Shown here piece by piece: positions 33,541-44,966 of a DNA stretch of 64,000 nucleotides. The position numbers and the translations under genes are program-made. The notes under the pieces were generated by a model. It did no database searches, was not told where the DNA came from, and was given only the letters and a program-made list of their open reading frames with translations. Source of the DNA: Leishmania infantum JPCM5 (lineage: Eukaryota > Euglenozoa > Kinetoplastea > Trypanosomatida > Trypanosomatidae); assembly GCF_000002875.2 (NCBI RefSeq), contig NC_009413.2:553323-617322 (forward strand). Reading direction: 5' to 3'. Position 1 is the stretch's first letter; the number at the start of each line of letters is the position of its first letter.

Positions 33541-36500
33541 CGTAAACTAGGACCAACATATCCCTCTCAGACACTCGCCCCACACACCTCCCCAGAATGC
33601 CCCGACGTTTCTTCCCTTAGCTGTCGTTCACTACGGTGTAGGTGTACCCAGAAACGGTGAATCATGACAAATCTCTATTCTTCTGTCTAGCAGCTAGTTG
33701 GCGAGATCAGCTCCATCCACTGGAACGAAAAAGGAACCAAACAGTTGGCTTCGTCCGAGTGGTGCCCAAAGGGCTGCTTTGCTAATTTTTTTTTGCTAAC
33801 GTTGGTGAAACGCGCATGTGAACTTCTTTCTCGCCTTCTAAAACGTTTTTCTCGCACGCTTCAGTCGCGGGGCCGGGTGTTTTTTTTTCTGCTTATTTGT
33901 CTCGTCACGTTCCCACTGCGAAAAAAAAAAGTGTCGTGCCCTCTTGTGCTGGGGGTCTCTGCGGTTTCTTTCGGCCGGCCTCCGGCAGCGTCGCACGAGC
34001 GTGCGTTCGTGTGTGTCGGTCGTGATAGCTCCTCCTTTTCCTCTCTCTATGCTGAGTAGGATGCGAACTGTTTCTGCTGGCTTGCGTGCTAGGTCGAGTC
34101 AGCTCTACTGCGGCCAACCCCTATCATGTCGGCCACCGGGTGAGAGATGATGGATAAGGAAGGGTGAACCCCACACTTGTATAGAATTCATGGAAAAGAT
34201 AAACAGCGACTTCGTGAGAGAGAAATGCCGATTTCAACTTCTCTTTCCTTATGATTTTCGAACTTGTGGGCATCGCCCATAATAGGCTCGATGCATGGGG
34301 TGGGAACTCCTCCAACACGATGGTCATCCTCTGCCCCCCTCTTGCCCCCCTTCTCTCTCTGGTCTCTTTGATTTCGCACTGCTGAGGATAGAAAATATTC
34401 ATCTTCGTCTTCTTCCATCTTTCCTGTGCGCCGTTGACGTCGAACACGTCAAACACATCAAACACACACACACACACACGCACACACATAAAAGGAAAAG
34501 AGCAACAACGCCCTCACCCCCTCTCTCCCCCTTCCCCAAAGAAGAAACACGCGCGGTACATGCAAAGAAAAAGTGCGAAGGAAAGAACGAGAAGAAAAAA
34601 CAAACAAGAAGACACACCTCACTCCATTTTTTCTGTCGTTTTGGAGGATTCTCTTGTTGCTTCTTTCCCCCTCTAGGCGTCTTCCTTCTTTGTTTTGTTG
34701 TCGTTGTCACGGGCTTCCTCCTTCCCTCTCTCTGTCTGTCCTCAACACACGCGTTCTCTTTCTCTCTATCTGGAGTCCTCGGCCACATCAAGAACAGTAA
34801 TCATACGGACTATTATCTGTCTCCTGCGTGCTTCTCTCTCTGTATATTTTTTGCTTGTAATTTTCACCTTTTTCTTATTTCTTACTGTTCTTTACTGCTT
34901 TTCTTTGCGCCCTCTTGATTTTTATTTTATTTTGTGCTCTTCCGTATTTCGAGACGCTTCTGTAGGAAGTGGTGCATCGAAACAAAAAAAAGGAGAAAAG
35001 CAACAGCCGCAGGAAAGGAAAAAAGAAAAAGGAAACAACGGCAATCAGAAACGCCGAAGACGAAGGACAGTAAACATAGCACACTCGCGCAGACTCACGC
35101 ACGCAAACTCGGATCTTGTGCTACCGCTCCTTCTCTTTCCTTTTTCTCTGTTTCCCTCTTGCCCAGCCGTTTCGTCGGTGCAAGCTTTTCCGCCCTTTCG
35201 TACGGTGCGCATTTTTTTTTCGCTTTTCGCTCCGTCTCTGTGCACGCTTGCAGTCAGGTGTGTAAGAGTTCGAAGGAACGAGAGACTGGCGCACAAGCAC
35301 AGACACCCCATTTCTCCGCTCTCGGTTGTTTTCTTTGTTGTTGTTCCTCCTCCTCCTTTTTTTTTTCGTGCCGGGGTTTCGCTGTCTATTGTCTGTCGTC
35401 TTCTCTTCCTGCGCTTATTTATTTCTTCTCCCCCTCTCTCTGTGTGCATGTGCATGAGTGTGTGTGCTCTGCTGTGTTCCCGCTACTTTTTCTTGTATCT
35501 CTTCTTCTTTTCCTGTTTTACTGTGTTTTTATTTTTTTTTTTGCGGCGTACTGCACAAACCTTTAGTATTTTTTGCCTTCTTTTTTGCTTTTGCGCCTCT
35601 CTTCTCATTTCTGTTTTTCTTTTTCATTTTCGAACTGTTTTATCTCCACTTGTCTTCTGCGTGTTTTTCCCCCCTCTCTCTCTCTGAGAGTGTTGTTGTC
35701 CTGTTATATGGGTAGTACTGCTCTTGTCGTTGTTAGCGCGTTCTGCTTGTGTTGGAGTTTTCAAAACTACAGCGGATAAGAACACCCTAAACCCTCGCAT
35801 TTCTCTCGAGAAGAACGAGAAAGGAGCGAAAATAAAAAGCTGACTGACCACGCAGGAGAAGTTCATCTCCACCCCCTAGAAGAAAAAAAAAACAAATAAT
35901 ATTCCAAGTGCTTTCGGGCTTCGGCATCACACTCAGCTCCCCGGACGAGACGTGTCTTATCCTTGTCGTCGCGCTCTTTGTGCACCCAAACCCTTCCCCC
36001 CTCGTGTGCTTTTATGTGCTTGCTAGGGAACGAAAAAGCAGGTAGGACAGCACAGACGCCTCTTTGCAGCAGCTGCCCTCTTTTTTTCTACTTCCGACGT
36101 TTTTCTCTAACAAAGGCTTCTCGCATATATGTGCACACGTATTTTTATTCCTGCTTATATCCCACTACTTTGATTGTTGCTTGATTGCTCTTCTTCTTCC
36201 ACTCCTTCGTGCCTTCTCCGTTTCCCCCCTCTCCCTCCTCCTCGCTTGTCGATTTGTGCTTTTCGCTCTCTCCCCCTCCCTCTCTCAAACCGACCCCCCC
36301 TGGCTTCTTCCACCCGTGTACTCACCTTTGCAGAGTACGTGCGCGTGTCTTGCTCTGCATGTGCATAACCACCCCCTCACTCCCTACTCGAGTGCACACA
36401 CGTCTGTGTCTCCCCCCAGCCGCGCTTCGCGTGCCACCCATTCTGCCCTTTTGGCTTGTCTGTGGCTTTTCTTTTCTCCCCTCTCCCTCATCTCCCTTAT

Positions 36501-37428
36501 TTCTTGTTTTCTGTGTTGTATCGTTTTCAGCGCCACCCGTTCGCTGTGCGCAATTTTCTTTGTGTCTCTGCGCGCCCCTCTTGGACTCCACCCTCTTTCT
36601 TTCACTTAGCCTGTTTTATCAGCTATTTTTTTTATAGTTTTCGGGCTTCCTCATTTCGTGTCTGTACGCATCTGCACTTTTTTGTTTCTTTGCGCGTGTG
36701 TGTATACGCGCGTGCGTGTGTGTGCTTGTCTTCTCCCCTCTTTTTTTTTCGTCCTCTCGTGCCTTTTTGTTTTTCCCACTCAAACGTAAGAATTTTTAGA
36801 GTGCCTCCTTTTCGTTCCGTCGGACCTTGCGGCTGGCTGTTGTGCTCCCCTTTTTCTTCGACCCTCTCTTACCCCTACGGGGCCCCCCTCCGCTGCCGCT
36901 CTATATTCTGTGAATTCCCTTTTTTTCTTTTTTTTTGTGAGCGACAGGCACTTTCTCCCACGCCCCCCTCCCTCGCTCCTCTCCCCCCCCCACACACCGC
37001 ACAAAGCAACCACCACATCACGTTTCTCTTGTGCGTGTGCGCGTTTGGTGTTCGCCGCTCCGGACTCGCGCGCGCGCTCTCTCCGCTCGGTTGAGGTTCC
37101 AAAGACTACCCCACCATTGATTTATCCATTCGTGCTTTGTTGTTGTTGCGTGACGGCATTTCCTGTTTTTTTTTTTCGCGCCTCTGCGTCTGTGTGTGGT
37201 GTGGTGTTACGGAAGTTTCTTCTCTCGTTTTTTTATTGTTTTGTGCTTTACTGACCATCTTCCTTTCGAATCTCTTTTTCTCTTGTGTCCGGGTGCTTAC
37301 TTGTTATTGTTTCTGTCCTTTCTGTCGTGGTGCGCCTCGCCCGCTCCGAGTTTGCGTTACGGTTTGTGGGTAGATTGTGCTTCTTTTTTATTGCTCTTCT
37401 GTTCGATCACCTACAACTTGTATCGGCC

Positions 37429-37458
37429 TGCTGTTTTTCTATCTTCCGATCTTTTCAG
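37429..37458 (+). promoter_or_regulatory. Probable spliced-leader acceptor for RRM gene 2
   Basis: A T/C-rich tract runs directly into TTTTCAG (AG at 37457-37458), 36 nt before the ATG at 37495. This supports the ATG choice and implies a very short 5' UTR if used. Confidence 0.5.
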
Positions 37459-37494
37459 CTATCTGTCCACCCACCTCCATCGTCACGCACAATA

Positions 37495-39486
37495 ATGACC
37501 CGCCTCAACTCCTCTTGCGTCTCAGTGCAGAGGAACAGGTCGATTTGCCAGAGTGCTGCTTCGCCTGAAGCGGTGCTGCCGTCCGCTTCCATTCTGCCAC
37601 CACCTACGAGAGAGGGAGCTTCTGCTGGCGTTGCGTATTCCCGCAGTGACGAAGGGCGCAGCAACGACAATGTGACCCCACAGACACTGAATGCGGTGAA
37701 CTCGTTCGTGGCAAGTGGCAAGACGAAGAAGATTGCCTCGAACAGCAGCAGGTCCAGTGACTCAAACCTCTACCAGCCGCGCGCCGCCGTGCAGAAGAAT
37801 CAGGCTCCAGCTACGAACACACGTTCCAGCTGTGGCGCGGCGGCACCGAGGAAAGGCCGCAGCAGACGCGCTTCCACTGCGGCACATGCCACCGCCTCCA
37901 ACGAGAGCAACCTGCACAACAGCAATCTTTTTATTTGCAACTTAGACACGAGGGTGAGCCAGGCAGAACTCGAGACAGCGTTTGCCGAGCACGGCACCAT
38001 CCTGAGCTCTGCCGTCATGCGCGACATTCACACAGGCGAGAGTCTCGGCACCGCCTTTGTGCGGATGAGCTCGCACGATGAGGCTCGATGCACGATGGAG
38101 GCGATGAACGGCGTACACGTCGGCTCTCGTTCCATCTCTGTTCAGTGGGCGAGGCGCAGTGAGGGAGGGCCAGTTGGCGAAGCCCGCAAGAAGATCATGA
38201 AGCTGTTTGTGCGCAACATTCCCCTCGACTGCACGAAGATGGATCTAGAGGAGCTGTTTGGGGCGTACGGCAGTGTGCGCCAGGTGACGCTGCACAAGGA
38301 CACGTCGCCGGTGCAGGATGAGGCGATGGTGCGGCTGATTGCGTTTGTGATCTACACCGAGGAGGGCGCGGCGGAGCGGGCGGCGCGGGAGGTGCACAAC
38401 ACGAAGCCGTTCGCGTCGTGCAACGGCATCCCCATCATGGTGAAGCTGGCTGAGGACCTAGCGAAGCACTACCGCGAACACAATCACCAACAACAGCAGC
38501 AACAGGGCGACTCGACCCCTACCGCAGCTGCCACCAAGCAGCGGCACCGGCGCAGCCACAGCCAGCGAAACAGCTTGACCCTTATAGCGAGTAAGAGCCC
38601 CAGCCACAAACAGACCATCAGCAGCGGTAACGCCGTCATGGGCCTGAGCAGCCACACCAGCAGCACCACGCTGAGCATCCACGCTGGTCAATCGGGCGGC
38701 GCCGATGCATCGATAGTAGATATGGATGTTCCCTCTGACGTCTCGTTCTGCACAAATTACCCCCAGCTCACACCGCCGCAGTGCAACGTGCCACCGGTGA
38801 AAACACCGCTGGGCTCGATGACGCCAGCAACGCTTCTGCAGCAACACAGGATGAGCTGTGTGAGAGGTGCAGCTGCGTCCTCTGCCGCCCCGCTCTCTCC
38901 TTCCAACGCTCTTCAGTTTCTGGCGACAGCACCGTCAAACGCTGGCGGAAGGATGCCAGCGGTCAGTACCCCGACATGTAAAGGCGCGGCGGCGGTGCCG
39001 TTCGTGGCGGGCTCGCAGCGGCCCTCGTTTATTGATATCCCCAACAGCCAAGTGGCGCAGAGCTTCTTCTTCAACAGCTCGACACCGCAGCTGTCGCAGT
39101 ACGCGCCGCCTCAGCAGCAGCATCACCATCTGCAGCTTCCCCAATTGAGCGAGCTACCCATCAACGCGCCAGTGACGCCCAGGCTCTACCACTTGCCGAC
39201 AGCTCACGCGGTTCCGGAGCGTCAGGACTCGCGCGCTGCAGTAGTGCTTCCAAACCCTCGCTGCGAGGCGCTTCCGGTACAGGGCCGCTCTACGGACGAT
39301 TCGCAGCCCATAGTGGCGTACTCGGGCCCAGGGGAGGAGAGCGACCTGCGGATTGTCGATACCGCACCGGTAGCGCATCCGGTTTCGCTGCGCCCACAGC
39401 CGAACGTTAAAACGGCGCCGCCAAAGCTGCCGCAGACGTACCGCCACAACCCCTACATCAGCTGCAGCTTTATTCGCGTGGGCTGA
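37495..39486 (+). CDS. Two-RRM RNA-binding protein, paralog 2, 663 aa
   Basis: Probable mRNA-binding regulator, related to its neighbours at 21672 and 59065. RRM1 spans about residues 144-218 (RNP2-like LFICNL; RNP1-like LGTAFVRM). RRM2 spans about 237-319 (LFVRNI; RLIAFVIY). It has a shorter N-terminal low-complexity region than paralog 1, with K/R/S-rich segments. After RRM2 comes a short Q run and a long disordered tail rich in S, T, P and Q. The tail ends with HNPYISC, like the NPY-containing end of paralog 1. The ATG at 37495 is chosen over the longer open frame because the upstream 70 codons read as hydrophobic pyrimidine translation and a CAG acceptor sits at 37457-37458. RRM1 has diverged from paralog 1 while RRM2 is nearly identical at the DNA level. 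It lies inside a 24.8-kb interval bounded by 945-bp direct repeats. Confidence 0.93.
   Translation: MTRLNSSCVSVQRNRSICQSAASPEAVLPSASILPPPTREGASAGVAYSRSDEGRSNDNVTPQTLNAVNSFVASGKTKKIASNSSRSSDSNLYQPRAAVQKNQAPATNTRSSCGAAAPRKGRSRRASTAAHATASNESNLHNSNLFICNLDTRVSQAELETAFAEHGTILSSAVMRDIHTGESLGTAFVRMSSHDEARCTMEAMNGVHVGSRSISVQWARRSEGGPVGEARKKIMKLFVRNIPLDCTKMDLEELFGAYGSVRQVTLHKDTSPVQDEAMVRLIAFVIYTEEGAAERAAREVHNTKPFASCNGIPIMVKLAEDLAKHYREHNHQQQQQQGDSTPTAAATKQRHRRSHSQRNSLTLIASKSPSHKQTISSGNAVMGLSSHTSSTTLSIHAGQSGGADASIVDMDVPSDVSFCTNYPQLTPPQCNVPPVKTPLGSMTPATLLQQHRMSCVRGAAASSAAPLSPSNALQFLATAPSNAGGRMPAVSTPTCKGAAAVPFVAGSQRPSFIDIPNSQVAQSFFFNSSTPQLSQYAPPQQQHHHLQLPQLSELPINAPVTPRLYHLPTAHAVPERQDSRAAVVLPNPRCEALPVQGRSTDDSQPIVAYSGPGEESDLRIVDTAPVAHPVSLRPQPNVKTAPPKLPQTYRHNPYISCSFIRVG
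38179..38439 (+). repeat. RRM2 identity tract, copy 2
   Basis: Partner of 22602-22862, inside the RRM2-coding part of paralog 2. Flanking coding sequence on both sides has diverged strongly, so the identity stops abruptly. Confidence 0.95.
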
Positions 39487-42400
39487 AAAAGGCCCGCTGC
39501 TCTCCTGCTCCCTGCCTCTCTCTTTTTGTGTGCCGTACAAAACAGGCTTGGTGCCCGCTGCTCCTGGTCGTGCGGAGAGTATCCATCTGTGGCTTTTTTT
39601 TTGTATAGCGGTGCAAAAGCGTGTGGTGGCTCTCCTCGACCTCTCTCTTCTGCTTCGCTATGTTGTGCGCGGGCGTACATTCATCACATGGTGGTGTCTT
39701 CAGAGGGGGAGGGAAGGAAGGGCGAGGAGGGAAGACTTGCGTTCCATTTTCCACACACATGTGACATGTTTTTCTGTCTCGCTGACGCCGCTGCCGCTGT
39801 ATGCTCTCTCTTACCGTGCACATGCGCGTGTTGCTTTGTGTGAGTCTGCCGAGCAACAGCAGCAGCAGACGCTTACGCAGCTCTCGCTCGGGCTTTTTTT
39901 CTTCAGTCGTTTCCACTTTTTCTGCTGCCACTCGTTTCTCTCACCCTCCCTCTCCTCAGTGCCTTCATCCCCCCATCCCCACATGCTTGTCTTCCTGTTT
40001 CGTTTGCCAGCTGTCTTTGTCTACTTCAATAACATACCCACCAGTGCTCTTCTCTTTTTATGCTTTTCTGCATACCTTCCTTCATATTGCGCGCGCGCAA
40101 ACGAAAACGGCTTTGATTCTGGTTTCGCTTGCTTACATTCTTGTTGCTCATCACACCATCTTCGTTCCCCCTCCCCCTCCGGCGGGTACTTGATGCGCTC
40201 GAGTCAATTTCGATTCTCCTTCCCATATGTGCGTGTCTATGTCTCTTTTCTTCTCTGCGTGCAATAAAAAAAAGAAAGAATCGTTTTTTTTTTTACTTCC
40301 AGTCGGTGATTGTGCTGTTTCACTTGTAGTGGTTAATAGCCGTTCAACAGCATCAACTTTCTCTCTATCTTTTTCTTTTTTTTTTGGTACGTCTTAGCTG
40401 TCAACATATGTATATATTTGTGTGTCTTCTCTCATGTGCGCGACAGCACACTTATCCGCCACCCTGTTTCCTTGTCTACTGCAAGCTCCCTAAAAGGCAT
40501 ATGGACGCTTCAAAGAAAAAAGAGATAATCGAGGAGAGAAGTCGGTGTGCGTGCGCTGGTGGTATCCATCTGCCACAGGACAAGTGGTCACTGTCCGTCT
40601 GCACGGCTGTGTGCGTGTGCGCTCGGGTTTGGATGTGGATGTGCTTTAGTTCTACCTTTTTTTCCTGCCTCAGCCTCTCATTTCTATGTACGACTGCGTG
40701 CATGTGTCGCACGCCCGTCTCCGAGTCCAGGGGCAGCGATTTTGCATGTGCGCGGCCTCCCTTGTTTTCTTCCTCTCATGTATTTCCTTGTCTTCTTATG
40801 TCAATGCTATTTTCCATTTCTCTTCAGCTGTCGCCGTTGGTCTGTCTGCCTCTCTCTATCTGTGTTGTTTGTGTACGCATACTCGTAACGTTTTCTGAAT
40901 ACGTATTCCTTCCTCTTTACTATTCCCTACAACTTCTGCTGTTTTTCTTCGGTCCCCCTTTTTTGTTCTTGCGCGTCCCGAAGCGCTGTACTTTCTGCGC
41001 TCGGCGGTCTCTTCTTTCTCTCTTTCCGCCACCGCTGCCGAAGTTCGGCGCCTGCATTGTCTTGCTTCACACGCAGGTGTGTCTGGAATCATTACAAGAG
41101 GACGAAACAGGAGGGAACAGAAGCACCCCCTCCCTTTTGTATGGATTTCGCTTGCTCTTCTTCGTCTCTCAGGAATGCGCATGCTTGTATAATGTTTTTT
41201 TTTTTTGTTGTGTCGTCTTTGGCTGTGTTCGAGCTTCTCGACGGCGCAGAGCGAGGCGCTTGCCCCACAGCTGCGTGAGCACCACCAGAGAGACGTGAGG
41301 CATCGAAATAGAAGGAAGCACGCAAAACCAAAACAAAAAAACGACGAAAAAACAAAAGAGCGAGAGTCGTGTCTCAAACATGGCTGTAATACGACCAAAT
41401 AGTAAGCGGTATGGTGGAAAAAGAAAAAGCGGAGCGAATGAGCGTCTTTTTTTTGTTGTGATGGACAGTCTGCGCCGTAATGCGATGGATTGGAGAGGAC
41501 GCGGGAGCGAATCCGTTACTCTCTCTTCCTTTTTTTTCGTTTGCATCTCTTCTTGTCACCTTCTTGTTTAATTGTCCGGTGTCCTTCGGGGTGTTTTTGG
41601 TTGGATTTATCGCTATCATTTATGCTCGTTTCCTTCGTCTCTTCGTCGGGAGCCGCTTCGTCTCTTGGCCTCTCCCGCATGTGCTTCTGCCTCTCCGCTT
41701 TAACGAAGCGGAGTTTCGACTCTCTTCTTTTTTTGTTTGCTGCTTGTTGTTGCTGTTGCTCCAAGCTTCACTTCTCTCGCGTACTTGTGTGTATGGGCGT
41801 GCTGCTGGAGTGTTTGTCTTTTCCCTTAAATAGCCGTTTCAAGCATGCGTGACTGCTTCTGGGAGACACACTCTCTCTATATCCTTTTTTTGTCATTTCT
41901 GTGTGTATGTGTGTGACGCACCCCGTTCGTTTTTGCTTTCGTTTTCGTTACTTATTTATTATTGCTTTTTGCCCCATCTAAGCAATCGATGGTGTCCCGT
42001 CATCTCTTACCACGCTATTTTCATTCTCCTCCTCGCCCCGTTTTTTTTTTTTGGCCTGGATGTGCTGCTTGCTGTGCGTATGTGCGCCTGCGTGGTATTA
42101 CTGCTTTTATGATTGTTTTTTTTGTTGTTCTTTTTGTACCTGCATGCATGTATGGGTGCCCCCACGTCTACCCCCTCCCCTCCCCTCGAAGAAAGACAGT
42201 CACAACAACGAACCCCTAGGCCCGCGCGCGCACACATGCACAAGTACCGAGCCTCTTTTACTCAGCTGGCTTGCTTTTAACCCTTGAAAACGATATCTGT
42301 CACGGCAGAGAGAGGACAAAAAAAAATAACTTGTACGTTCCTATCGCTCTCCTCGTGTATTGGTCTCATTTTCGTGTCTTGCTTCTCTTTTATAGTTGAG

Positions 42401-44080
42401 GTGACCATTCGTTCGCTGCATCCTTTCTATGTGTTTGTGTGCAATGGGTGCATGCGTTCGTGCGTGGGCGCGAAGACCTCGCCCTTCTCTTCTCTCCCCT
42501 TCTTTCCAATGACCCACACGGTGGGCCACTTACGCACATGCGCTCCGTGCGCACACTCCCTCACGCTTACATTCCCCACGTAAGTTTTTTTTTTCATTTG
42601 TAGGCTGCTCCTTCTCATTCTCTACGGTTTTGTATTGTATGGTTAGCTGGTCTCTCTTGATAGTGGTACAAGAATATTTTATTATTATCTTCTGATGTTT
42701 GTTTGCTTTAAAGGATGTGTGAGAGTTTTTTATTTTTTTTTCTGCTCACATCTCATTCACTCTCTTCATCTCTTAATTTCTTTTTCTGTGCCATCCCTCT
42801 CCCTTCATCTCTTTCTTACCTGTTGGCATTTTTTGTCGTTTCTTGTTTTTCTTTTATTATTATTATTTTTTCCATTTGACCTCCCCTGCCTTTATCTTCA
42901 TTACCTCCCCCTCCCACACACACACGCAGCATTTGAATAAAGCGCTCTTGAAGCACCAGAGCCACATACAACAAAAAAGGAAAGCACACAAAGCCAGTGA
43001 AAAGTGAACGAGCCTCAATAGCCGTCTCACAACGAGTGAGACGCGAGGATGAAGTGGATAGTCGACGAATGTTTTTTTCCGTTTTCATTTTCTTTGTTTT
43101 TGGTGTTGCGTGTGAGAAGACCTTGTGGTTAGAGGAAGGACGAAGAACGAGAAGAGGCCCGACACGATACCGTCGAGGATTTGTGAAGGACCCCTGCAAT
43201 GGCGCGCGCATACGGTGTGCAGCTTATCGGAAGAACACAGCCCCCGTTGTGTGTAGAGCACCGCGCCTGCAGTTTCACGACGACTTCACCAGAAAAAGAA
43301 GTCTTCCACAATACCGTTCACCACTGTATACATTTGTATGGGGGTGCGTGTCTCTGTGTCCCTTCCGTCTCTGTGGCTTTCTGTTGAGTTCCTCTTTCGT
43401 ATGTGGTGAGACTCTCCCCCTCTTCGCCTTTTGTTTCGTGACATCGCGCGCTCTGTCTGCCTCTCTCTCTGCCCTCCCTTTAAACCTTGTTATGTCGGGT
43501 CTTCTGTGCTGATGTTGATCACTTCCTTCTTTTTTTTTGTACACTGGAACGAAAAAACAACAACATCACCAACACACAACCCCCTCCCTCCCTCGAAAAA
43601 AAAAGAAATAAACAAGGAAATGGCTGCCTGTCTGTTTACTTCCGCCCCCCTTTTTTCCTTTTCTTGTTCCCCCCTCACTTCTGCTTTTCTTTTTCCTTTT
43701 TTTTGTGATCTGTCGATTTCAGTTTCGCCTCCGCTTTCATTTTTTTTTGTATTTTTTTTTTCGGCCTTTTCTCGCTTTTCTCTCGTATCTCTTCACTCGC
43801 TCTCGTTCTTGCTGCACCTTCGGTTTCTCTGTTTCTCTTTTTTTTTTGTTTGCTCGGTTGTTTTCTTGTGTCACCACGACTTGTCTCCTCTCTCTCACAC
43901 TTTCGCTTCACCTATTATGCCTCTCCCCTTCTCCGCTCTCTGCTTTACAGAGAGGTATACGATTAGCAACCTATCGGCACTCCCCTCACGGGCACATCTA
44001 CACACGCGCACACTCTTGCATTATTGACGGCGTGCACCTCCCATATTGGCGTCTAGCATACTCGTGCTTTGCTTATTGTG

Positions 44081-44120
44081 TACATATATCGATATATATA
44101 TCTATACATATACGTACGTG
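44081..44120. repeat. TA-rich palindromic island followed by GT repeat
   Basis: Contains ATATATCGATATAT (palindrome), then TACGTACG and a GT run. Similar in style to the islands at 4037 and 12506. Confidence 0.7.
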
Positions 44121-44919
44121 TGTGTGTGTGTGCTCTGCCTCGAATGGGATGTGCAGTCCTGTGCGGGTCCTTTTCGCTCGAATGCCGTCTCTTGCTTCGT
44201 GCGCGTGCACTTGTGTGCTCTATGCAGACGTCTGCGCGTTCGCGCACACTTTCTTTGTCGATTTCCCCCTTTTTTGTAGTTTTCTTTGTGCGCGTGTGCC
44301 TCTCCCCACTCTCTCGGCTTTCGTTTGCTTCTCTCTTCTTTTTTTCTCCTCGTTTGCCGTGCTGCAGATGATGCCGTTGGCGCTTCTTCTTTGGCTTCCA
44401 TTCTTGATGATGAAGGACACCGTTGTTGCTGCCACTGCTGCGGCGGAAGGGGGAGGGTGTGATCGAAAGAAGCTGCCAAACAAGAAGAAAAAGGCAGAAC
44501 TGAGAAGCAACACAACCACACAAGCGAACGAGGCGGAGGGTCGAAACGCTAAGGCAAGCAGAAAATGCCATCGAAAAAAGAAGGAAGGCGGCGAGACGAA
44601 ACGGCGGGAAAGGGCGTATAGAATCTGCCACAAGCATCCCCCCTTTCCCCTCCCCCCTCCCCCAGGCCTGACGGAAACGACAATGCAAAAGGGGAAACAA
44701 AAAGCAAAACGGAGCGAGCCACCGCCACCGCCACCGCCCAAGCTCATTAGCAAACAGCTTTGTAGCTGAGGGAGGGGTGGGTGGAGATTTGAAAAAAGAA
44801 AAAGCATGCAGTCCAGAAAACGACACCGAAAGATGTACAAGGAGTGCGAGAGTGTGCGCGTGCGTTGGGGCTTGCCTATCTGCTTTTCCTCGTGTTTGGG
44901 CGCGAACACAAACGTACAT

Positions 44920-44920
<1 letters not shown>

Positions 44921-44964
<44 letters not shown>
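44921..44964. repeat. (CA)22 microsatellite
   Basis: Uninterrupted CA run, the longest dinucleotide tract seen in the window. Confidence 0.95.

Positions 44965-44966
<2 letters not shown>

Larger units (their letters stand above)
26816..37428 (+). other. 10.6-kb spacer between retroposon B and RRM gene 2
   Basis: No gene found. T/C-rich blocks alternate with short A/G-rich blocks. TA-rich islands occur near 29061-29094 and 33466-33540, CA tracts near 31892-31912 and 34464-34490, and a degenerate 9-nt repeat near 34439-34466. All long open frames give low-complexity F/L/S/C/V translations without domains. It probably contains the long 3' UTR of RRM gene 1 and other untranslated RNA. Confidence 0.6.

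Noticed and set aside
34439..34490. Degenerate 9-nt tandem repeat running into a CA tract
   Set aside because: Only about three units, best explained as expansion at the edge of a microsatellite.
35778..35800. Telomere-like CCCTAAACCCT
   Set aside because: A single imperfect unit without tandem repetition.
37285..37494. Hydrophobic N-terminal extension of RRM gene 2
   Set aside because: Would look like a signal or membrane segment but is a poly-pyrimidine translation upstream of the likely splice acceptor.
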